A stretch of 7,686 nucleotides of DNA from RAM1 sp943372585 (GTDB lineage Bacteria > Pseudomonadota > Gammaproteobacteria > Burkholderiales > Burkholderiaceae_C). Made by a program: the position numbers and the translations under genes. How positions within the stretch are numbered: the stretch's first letter is position 1; each line of letters begins with the position of its first letter. The stretch spans positions 1-7,686 of the forward strand of contig CALRZF020000182.1 of the NCBI GenBank assembly GCA_943372585.1, written 5' to 3'. Shown piece after piece: positions 1 through 5,217 of the stretch. The notes under the pieces are model-generated. The model was not told where the DNA came from. It did not search any database and saw nothing but the letters and a program-made list of their open reading frames with translations.

Positions 1-143
1 CCAAAGAACTGCAGGAAGCCTATGCCGCGCGCGCGTTTGCGCCCAGCGCCGTGACGCCACGCGAGCTGGACGCCATGGTGCGCGCCGACTTTGACAAGTG
101 GGCACCCGTGGTGAAGTCCACCGGTTTTTCCATTGACAGCTGA
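1..143 (+). CDS. TTT (Bug/TctC) family solute-binding protein, C-terminal end
   Basis: This is the last 46 codons of a gene that starts before the window; the first complete codon is at position 3 and TGA is at 141-143. The visible protein ends in a helix-rich segment with the pattern 'LDAMVRADFDKWAPVVKSTG' followed by FSIDS. That ending is typical of periplasmic Bug/TctC solute-binding proteins of tripartite tricarboxylate transporters, whose last helix usually reads like D-x-x-K-W-x-x-V-V-K-x-x-G. Such proteins bind carboxylates or other small acids and are greatly expanded in Burkholderiales. The signal peptide and ligand-binding loops are outside the window, so the ligand cannot be inferred from the sequence. 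It ends only 15 nt before the dioxygenase gene, which suggests an operon and that the ligand may be the substrate of the pathway downstream (inference). The family call rests on a short tail, so it is probable rather than certain. Confidence 0.72.
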   Translation, partial: KELQEAYAARAFAPSAVTPRELDAMVRADFDKWAPVVKSTGFSIDS

Positions 144-147
144 AGCC

Positions 148-153
148 AGGAGA
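148..153 (+). promoter_or_regulatory. Shine-Dalgarno site of the HPPD gene
   Basis: AGGAGA lies 5 nt before the ATG at 159. This favours that ATG over the in-frame ATG at 168, which would leave a 14-nt spacer. It is the clearest ribosome binding site among the first four complete genes and lies in the 15-nt gap after the transporter gene stop. Confidence 0.7.
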
Positions 154-158
154 GTTCA

Positions 159-1223
159 ATGACCCCCATGGGACAGGATCACGTGCAGGTGCTGGGCACA
201 GCGTTCATGGAATTTGCCGCGCCCGACCCGCAGGCGCTGGCCGGTGTGCTGCAGCGCATGGGCTTTCAGGTGGTGGCGCGTCACCGGGCGGGGCATGCGC
301 TGCTGATGCGCCAGGCGGGGGTGGACTTCATCCTCACCACCCAGCCTGGCGGCCATGCGGTGCAATTCGCGGCGCAGCACGGGCCGTCGTGCGCGGGCAT
401 GGCGTTTCGTGTGGCAGACAGCGCCGCTGCCGTGGCGCTGGCTTCTGCGCGTGGCGCCCTGGCGCTGCAGGCGCAGTCGCTGTTGCCAGCCTGTGCATTG
501 CAGGGTATTGGCGGCAGCGCGCTGTACCTGGTGGACGACGCCGCGCAGGCGGCGCTGTATGCGCAGTTTGACTTTGATGCGCATGCGCCCGCCGGGCCTG
601 CCGCGCCCTTTGTGCGGGTGGACCATGTGACGCACTGCGTGCACCCGGGCAACATGATGCAGTGGGTGAACTTCTACAAGGACATCTTCGGCTTCCAGGA
701 GGTGTTCAAGTTCGTGGCCGGTGACGCCACCAATGGCTTTGACACCATTGCCGTGCGCGACCCGGCCAGCACCGCTTGCGTGACGGTGGTGGAGCCCATG
801 GGGCGCACCTCGCAGATCCAGGAGTTCATTGACGAATACAAAGGCGAGGGCATTCAGCACATTGCGCTGTTCAGCGACGACCTGTACACCAGCGTGCAGC
901 GCCTGCGGGGCAGCGGGGTTGAGTTTTTGCCCACGCCCGACGCGTATTACGACGCGCTGGATGCACGCTTGCCCGGCCATGGTGAAGACGTGCAGCGCAT
1001 GAAGTCGCTGGGCATGCTGCTGGACGGTGCCGCCACGGGCGAGAACCCCGACGAGCGTTCGCGCTTTTTGCTGCAGATCTTTACGCGCAAGATGATCGGC
1101 CCGATCTTTTTCGAGGCGATCCAGCGCAAGGGCGATACATCGTTCGGCGAAGGCAATGCCAAGGCGCTGTTCGAGGCCATCAAGCGCGAGCAGGGCGGCG
1201 TGGCCGCCGGCACTGCGGCCTGA
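159..1223 (+). CDS. hppD: 4-hydroxyphenylpyruvate dioxygenase family protein
   Basis: This 354-residue protein is a normal-length bacterial HPPD: a Fe(II) enzyme that converts 4-hydroxyphenylpyruvate plus O2 to homogentisate and CO2 in the cytoplasm. It has two vicinal-oxygen-chelate halves: an N-terminal one (about 10-135) without metal ligands and a catalytic one (about 150-345). The facial triad is visible as H156 (in VDHVTH), H234 (in GIQHIAL) and E319 (in GPIFFE). Other family hallmarks are SQIQEF (218-223), YYDALDARLPGHGE (263-276), LLQIF (304-308), IQRKG (321-325) and FGEGNAKALFEAIKREQ (329-345). One oddity: by remembered alignment to Pseudomonas HPPD, the pocket Ser, Pro and Asn upstream of SQIQEF are R200, T209 and V211 here, so the true substrate may be a different arylpyruvate. 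Hydroxymandelate synthase is a relative, but a homogentisate dioxygenase two genes downstream favours HPPD chemistry. Confidence 0.85.
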   Translation: MTPMGQDHVQVLGTAFMEFAAPDPQALAGVLQRMGFQVVARHRAGHALLMRQAGVDFILTTQPGGHAVQFAAQHGPSCAGMAFRVADSAAAVALASARGALALQAQSLLPACALQGIGGSALYLVDDAAQAALYAQFDFDAHAPAGPAAPFVRVDHVTHCVHPGNMMQWVNFYKDIFGFQEVFKFVAGDATNGFDTIAVRDPASTACVTVVEPMGRTSQIQEFIDEYKGEGIQHIALFSDDLYTSVQRLRGSGVEFLPTPDAYYDALDARLPGHGEDVQRMKSLGMLLDGAATGENPDERSRFLLQIFTRKMIGPIFFEAIQRKGDTSFGEGNAKALFEAIKREQGGVAAGTAA

Positions 1224-1230
1224 GCACGCC

Positions 1231-1554
1231 ATGGCCTACCTGGTTCGCTGCCTTTACCGCGACGGCGGCGCACACGAGCGCCTGCCCGTGCGTGCTGACC
1301 ATATCCGCCACATGCTGGCCTGGCTGCCGCGCACCGTGTTTGGCGCCGCCATGCTGGATGCTGCGGGCGTTGAGCCCGCCGGGATGGTGGTGGCGTTGAA
1401 CGTCGCGTCGCGCGAAGAGGCGCAGCGCTTCATCGACGTCGAGCCCTACAACGCCGCCGGCCTGTTTGCCCGCGTAGAGATCACGCCGCTGGTCCAGATG
1501 ACACCACCGCACACACCCGAGCTGCTTGAAGGCGAGCTGAAGAAACACCAATAA
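1231..1554 (+). CDS. YCII-domain (YciI-like) protein
   Basis: This 107-residue protein matches the YciI/YCII ferredoxin-like fold along its length. It opens with a strand MAYLVRCLYRD (1-11), then R-A-D-H-I (21-25), a G-A-A-M-L-D turn (38-43), a strand and helix with SREEAQRFIDVEPY (60-73), and a final strand GLFARVEITPLVQM (77-90). H24 is the conserved family histidine; D43 is a candidate partner acid (inference). The family is mostly uncharacterised, but TftG of a Burkholderia chlorophenol pathway is a YciI-like enzyme acting on a hydroquinone. The start at 1231 is chosen because the fold begins there and it lies 7 nt after the HPPD stop. An in-frame ATG at 1156 would add unrelated sequence overlapping HPPD. 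No good Shine-Dalgarno is visible, so it probably depends on translation of the upstream gene. Its position between HPPD and homogentisate dioxygenase suggests a role on a pathway intermediate, which is unproven. Confidence 0.85.
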   Translation: MAYLVRCLYRDGGAHERLPVRADHIRHMLAWLPRTVFGAAMLDAAGVEPAGMVVALNVASREEAQRFIDVEPYNAAGLFARVEITPLVQMTPPHTPELLEGELKKHQ

Positions 1555-1562
1555 ACAGGCCA

Positions 1563-2759
1563 ATGAACAGACCCATCACCATCCCCATGCGCGCGGGCAC
1601 GGCGTCGCGCCAGGCCCATGCGGATTTGCCGCCCGGCACCTTTGAGCGAGAAATCGGCCGCGAGGGCTTTGGCGGCCCGGCCACGCACATGTACCACCGC
1701 CATGCGCCCACCGCCTGGTTGCACTGGGACGGCCCGCACCGCCCCCGCGCCTATGACCTGAACCGGCTGGACGGCGTGCTCGCGCCCCTGGATTGCCCGC
1801 TGGACGCACCGCTGGTGGCCGGCAACGCCCACATGCGCCTGCGCTGCTGGAAGCCGCGTGAGCCCATGCGCCACCTGGCGCGCAATGCCGACGGCGACGA
1901 CCTGCTGTTCATTCACGAAGGCGGCGGCCACCTGTTTTGCGATTACGGCCACCTGCTGCTGAACTGCGGCGACTACCTGGTGCTGCCGCGCGGCACAGCC
2001 TGGCGGTATGAGCCCACGGCGCCATCGTTTGTGCTGCTGCTGGAGGCCACGGGCGACAGCTTCCAGCTGCCCGACCGGGGCCTGCTGGGCGAGCACGCGC
2101 TGTTTGATACCGGCGTGCTGGACGTGCCGCGGATCGACGACGCCTTCCTGGCGCAGCAGCATGGCAGCGAGGGCAGCCGCGAATGGGCGCTGCGCATCCA
2201 GGCGCGGCATCGTGTTTCCACGCTGACCTATCCGCACAACCCGCTGGACGCCGTGGGCTGGAAGGGCACGCTCGCGCCCGTGCGGCTGAACTGGCGCGAC
2301 ATCCGCCCGGTGCTCAGCGCGCGCTACCACGTGCCGCCGTCGGCCCACACCACCTTCGTCACGCAGCGCATGGCGGTGTGCACCTTCTGCCCGCGCCCGG
2401 CCGAGACCGACCCCGGCGCGCTGAAGGTGCCGTTCTTTCACTCCAACGACGACTGCGACGAGCTGCTGTTCCTGCACGCGGGCCAGTTCTTCAGCCGCGA
2501 CGGCATGGGCCCGGGCATGATGACCTTTCACCCCGCAGGCTTCCCGCACGGCCCGCACCCGGTGGCCTACCGTGCAAGCCTAACCAACCCGCGCACCGAG
2601 CTGCACGAGGTCGCCATCAACATCGACACCCGCGACCCGCTGGACATGGGCCCGGCAGTGGCTGCGTGCGAACGCACGGGCCATGCCGACTCATGGCGCG
2701 GCTACCTGGGTGATGACGTGCCCGGCAAGACGGCGAAGGCCGTGGCGGAGGCTGCATGA
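1563..2759 (+). CDS. hmgA: Homogentisate 1,2-dioxygenase, short form
   Basis: This 398-residue protein is a bicupin of the homogentisate dioxygenase family. It uses Fe(II) to open the homogentisate ring, giving 4-maleylacetoacetate. Recognisable parts are MYHRHAPTAW (43-52), an N-terminal cupin strand set (about 90-165), NPLDAVGWKG (226-235), and the C-terminal catalytic cupin with FFHSNDDCDELLF (291-303) and FHPAGFPHGPHP (322-333). The iron ligands are inferred as H293, E300 and H329. It lacks the N-terminal Y-Q-S-G-F-G-N-E-F signature of the usual 430-445 residue proteobacterial and animal HmgA, and instead resembles the shorter type common in actinobacteria. It starts 8 nt after the YCII gene with only a weak AGG (1557-1559) ahead of it, and its stop overlaps the next start as ATGA. 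The ring-cleaving role is well supported by family and neighbours; acceptance of other homogentisate-like substrates cannot be excluded. Confidence 0.85.
   Translation: MNRPITIPMRAGTASRQAHADLPPGTFEREIGREGFGGPATHMYHRHAPTAWLHWDGPHRPRAYDLNRLDGVLAPLDCPLDAPLVAGNAHMRLRCWKPREPMRHLARNADGDDLLFIHEGGGHLFCDYGHLLLNCGDYLVLPRGTAWRYEPTAPSFVLLLEATGDSFQLPDRGLLGEHALFDTGVLDVPRIDDAFLAQQHGSEGSREWALRIQARHRVSTLTYPHNPLDAVGWKGTLAPVRLNWRDIRPVLSARYHVPPSAHTTFVTQRMAVCTFCPRPAETDPGALKVPFFHSNDDCDELLFLHAGQFFSRDGMGPGMMTFHPAGFPHGPHPVAYRASLTNPRTELHEVAINIDTRDPLDMGPAVAACERTGHADSWRGYLGDDVPGKTAKAVAEAA
2745..2751 (+). promoter_or_regulatory. Shine-Dalgarno site and ATGA coupling before the FAH gene
   Basis: GCGGAGG, inside the last codons of the homogentisate dioxygenase gene, sits 4 nt before the ATG at 2756. 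That ATG shares four bases (2756-2759) with the upstream TGA stop. This arrangement supports the 2756 start and re-initiation by ribosomes finishing the upstream gene. Confidence 0.6.
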
Positions 2760-3736
2760 GGCTGGCCACACTTGCCAACGGCACGCGCGACGGGCAACTG
2801 GTGGTGGTGTCTGCCGACGGCGCACGCTGCATGCCGGTGCCACAGGCCGCTGCCACGCTGCAGGCAGCGCTGGACAACTGGGACGCCGCCCAGCCGCTGC
2901 TTCAGGCTGCGGCTGCGCACCTGGACGGTAATACGGCCACCGGCCAGCCGCTGGACATGACCCAGTTGCTGGCGCCGCTGCCACGCGCCTACCAATGGGT
3001 AGACGCCAGCGGCTACCTGTCGCACATGGAGCGCGTGCGCCGCGCACGCGGCGCCGACATGCCGCCGTCCGCGCGCACCGAACCTGTCATCTACCAAGGC
3101 CTGTCAGACCAGAACCTGGCCTGGTGCGACGGCATACCGGCCGATCCGTCCTGGGGTACCGACCTGGAGGGCGAGCTGGCGGTGATCACCGGCGACGTGG
3201 GCCCCGCACCCACGCCTGCGCAGGCGTTGGCCGCGGTACGGCTGGTGGTGCTGGTCAACGATGTGTCGCTGCGCTCGCTGATCCCCGGTGAGCTGGCCAA
3301 GGGCTTTGGCTTCTTTCACAGCAAGCCGGCCAGCGCATTTGGCCCCTTTGCCGTAACGCCTGACGAGTTGGGCGCGGGCTGGCGCGATGGGCGGGCCATC
3401 GGCCGGCTGCAGGCGCACGTGAACGGCGCGCTGCTGGGCGATCTGCGCACCGGCGAAGACCAGGACTTCAGCTTTGCCGACATCATCTGCTACGCGGCGC
3501 GCACGCGCCGCCTGGGCGCGGGCAGCATTGTGGGCGCGGGCACCGTGTCCAACCGCGATGCGTCTCGCGGCGTGGCCTGCATCGTGGAGCAGCGCACGCT
3601 GCAGCAGCTGGCCGGGCAGGGCGCCGACACACTGGCGCCCTACCTGCAGCCGGGCGACACGGTGTCGCTGGCGTTCAGCACCGGTGACGGGCGCGAGCTG
3701 CTGGGGCGCATCGAACAGAAAGTGATCCCCGCATGA
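2756..3736 (+). CDS. Fumarylacetoacetate hydrolase family protein
   Basis: This 326-residue protein belongs to the FAH superfamily, metal-dependent enzymes that cleave C-C bonds of 1,3-dicarbonyl acids. Here the expected last step is fumarylacetoacetate to fumarate and acetoacetate. An N-terminal lid-like region (about 1-75) precedes the catalytic beta-roll domain. D83 and H90 keep the D-x6-H spacing of human FAH D126/H133, H90 being the likely catalytic base. The metal site continues with E138 and E140 (DLEGELAV) and D169 (VNDVSLR). FFHSKPASAFGPF (186-198) carries K190, probably equivalent to the human active-site lysine, and GAGTVSN (260-266) is the C-terminal loop, with T263. The residues needed for hydrolysis are therefore present. 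It is coupled by ATGA overlaps to genes on both sides. Because no isomerase gene is seen, it could act directly on maleylacetoacetate, as maleylpyruvate hydrolases of the same superfamily do on their cis substrate. That is inference. Confidence 0.87.
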   Translation: MRLATLANGTRDGQLVVVSADGARCMPVPQAAATLQAALDNWDAAQPLLQAAAAHLDGNTATGQPLDMTQLLAPLPRAYQWVDASGYLSHMERVRRARGADMPPSARTEPVIYQGLSDQNLAWCDGIPADPSWGTDLEGELAVITGDVGPAPTPAQALAAVRLVVLVNDVSLRSLIPGELAKGFGFFHSKPASAFGPFAVTPDELGAGWRDGRAIGRLQAHVNGALLGDLRTGEDQDFSFADIICYAARTRRLGAGSIVGAGTVSNRDASRGVACIVEQRTLQQLAGQGADTLAPYLQPGDTVSLAFSTGDGRELLGRIEQKVIPA

Positions 3737-5124
3737 ATGATGCAACCCGCGACTGCATTGCCGGCCTGCGCGGCTGGCTGGGCGAGCGCCTGTCCACCGC
3801 GGCGGCCGTGCGCGACCACCATGGGCGCGACACCACCTTTCACCCGGTGATGCCGCCGGACGCGGTGGTGTTTCCAAACACGGTAGATGAGGTGCGCCGC
3901 ATCGTCGTGGCGTGCGCGGCGCACCGCGTGCCCATCGTGCCGTTTGGCACAGGCACTTCGTGTGAAGGCCACATCGCCGCATTGCGCGGCGGCATCAGCC
4001 TGGACACCAGCGGGCTGAACCGCATACGCGCCGTGCACGAGGCCGACATGGACGCCACGGTGGAAGCGGGTGTGACGCGCAAGACGCTGAACGCCCAGCT
4101 GCACGGCACCGGGCTGCAGTTCACCGTGGACCCGGGTGCGGACGCATCCATCGGCGGCATGGTGTCTACCCGCGCATCGGGCACCAACGCCGTGCGCTAC
4201 GGCACCATGCGCGAAAACGTGCTGGCGCTGGAAGTGGTGATGCCCAACGGCGAGCTGATCCATACCGGCACGCGCGCGCGCAAATCGTCGGCCGGCTACG
4301 ACCTCACACGCCTGTTTGTGGGCGCCGAGGGGACGCTGGGCATCGTCACGGCTGCCACGGTGCGGCTGCACCCGCTGCCCGAGCATGTGGCCGCGGCCAG
4401 CTGCGCATTCGGCACGCTGCGCGCGGCGGTCGACACAGTGATTGAAACGCTGCAATGCGGTGTGCAGCTGGGCCGGGTGGAACTGCTGGACGCCGTGCAG
4501 GTGGACGCGGTCAACCGCTATTCGAATCTGGGCATGGCGGTGGCGCCCACGCTGTTCTTTGAGTTTCACGGCAGCGAGCCTGCGGTGGCGCACCAGGTGG
4601 CGCTGGTGCGCGGCATTGCCGCCGCCCACGGCGGGCAGGACTTTGCCTGGGCCCACCGGCCCGAGGACCGCACCCGCCTGTGGCAGGCCCGCCATGACAT
4701 CTGGTGGGCCAACAAGGGCTTGCGCCCGGGGGCAGAGGGTTTGCCCACCGACGTGTGCGTGCCCATTTCCGAACTGGCCGAGCAGGTGGAGGCAGCCCAG
4801 CAGGACGTGCAGGCCGAGGGCCTGATCGCGCCGATGTGCGGCCATGTGGGCGACGGCAACTTTCACCTGTGCTTCATGGTGGACCCGGCGGACGCCGCTG
4901 AAATGGCGCGTGTGAAGACTGTGTATGCGCGCATGATCCGCCGCGCGCTGGCTGTGGGCGGCACCTGTACCGGCGAGCACGGCATCGGCCACGGCAAGGT
5001 GGATTTTTTGCAGGAAGAAGCAGGCGCGGCGTTCGACGTGATGCGTGCCGTGCGGGCCGCGCTGGACCCGCTGGGCATCATGAATCCGGGCAAGGTAACG
5101 GGTTTTCTGCAAGGGGCTTTGTAG
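3733..5124 (+). CDS. FAD-linked D-2-hydroxy acid dehydrogenase (LDHD/GlcD-like)
   Basis: This 463-residue flavoprotein has the vanillyl-alcohol-oxidase/PCMH FAD fold followed by the FAD-linked oxidase C-terminal domain. FAD-binding motifs are PFGTGTSCEGH (70-80), VDPGADASIGGMVST (132-146), SGTNAVRYGTMRENVL (149-164) and GAEGTLGIVT (197-206). The C-terminal domain has GHVGDGNFH (370-378), TGEHGIG (413-419) and NPGKV (451-455). H371, H378 and E415 match the divalent-metal site of D-lactate and D-2-hydroxyglutarate dehydrogenases. Sequence and length are closest, from memory, to mitochondrial D-lactate dehydrogenase LDHD, which oxidises several D-2-hydroxy acids to 2-oxo acids and passes electrons on to the respiratory chain. 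The start overlaps the FAH stop (ATGA, 3733-3736) with no good Shine-Dalgarno. Placement in a homogentisate operon suggests oxidation of a D-aryl-lactate, such as D-4-hydroxyphenyllactate, to the arylpyruvate used by the HPPD; the exact substrate is unknown. No signal peptide or membrane segment is seen. Confidence 0.85.
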   Translation: MNDATRDCIAGLRGWLGERLSTAAAVRDHHGRDTTFHPVMPPDAVVFPNTVDEVRRIVVACAAHRVPIVPFGTGTSCEGHIAALRGGISLDTSGLNRIRAVHEADMDATVEAGVTRKTLNAQLHGTGLQFTVDPGADASIGGMVSTRASGTNAVRYGTMRENVLALEVVMPNGELIHTGTRARKSSAGYDLTRLFVGAEGTLGIVTAATVRLHPLPEHVAAASCAFGTLRAAVDTVIETLQCGVQLGRVELLDAVQVDAVNRYSNLGMAVAPTLFFEFHGSEPAVAHQVALVRGIAAAHGGQDFAWAHRPEDRTRLWQARHDIWWANKGLRPGAEGLPTDVCVPISELAEQVEAAQQDVQAEGLIAPMCGHVGDGNFHLCFMVDPADAAEMARVKTVYARMIRRALAVGGTCTGEHGIGHGKVDFLQEEAGAAFDVMRAVRAALDPLGIMNPGKVTGFLQGAL

Positions 5125-5217
5125 GAGGAATTCCCGCCATGGCGCAGCCGCCTCGCGCCGTGCCTGTCTTGCGGGTAAGCTGTGGGTAGCTTCACTGCCA
5201 GGGCTTGCCCGCACCTG

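Noticed and set aside
1156..1230. Upstream ATG extending the YCII protein by 25 residues
   Set aside because: The extension lies within the HPPD coding region and is Arg/Pro/Ser-rich and unlike the family. The YCII fold starts exactly at the ATG at 1231.
156..1232. Long open frame on the minus strand opposite the HPPD gene
   Set aside because: It mirrors the codon pattern of a high-GC gene on the other strand, is rich in His/Arg/Gln with no recognisable domain, and the plus-strand protein is a clear enzyme.
5127..5144. Palindromes GGAATTCC (5127-5134) and CGCCATGGCG (5135-5144) considered as a terminator
   Set aside because: They are short, adjacent palindromes without a loop and without a following T-run, so they do not form a convincing intrinsic terminator.
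5169..5197. Possible sigma-70 promoter ahead of the penicillin-binding protein gene (TTGCGG, TAAGCT, TAGCTT elements)
   Set aside because: No pair of these hexamers has the usual 16-18 bp spacing with a good match, so a promoter may exist in the gap but cannot be placed.
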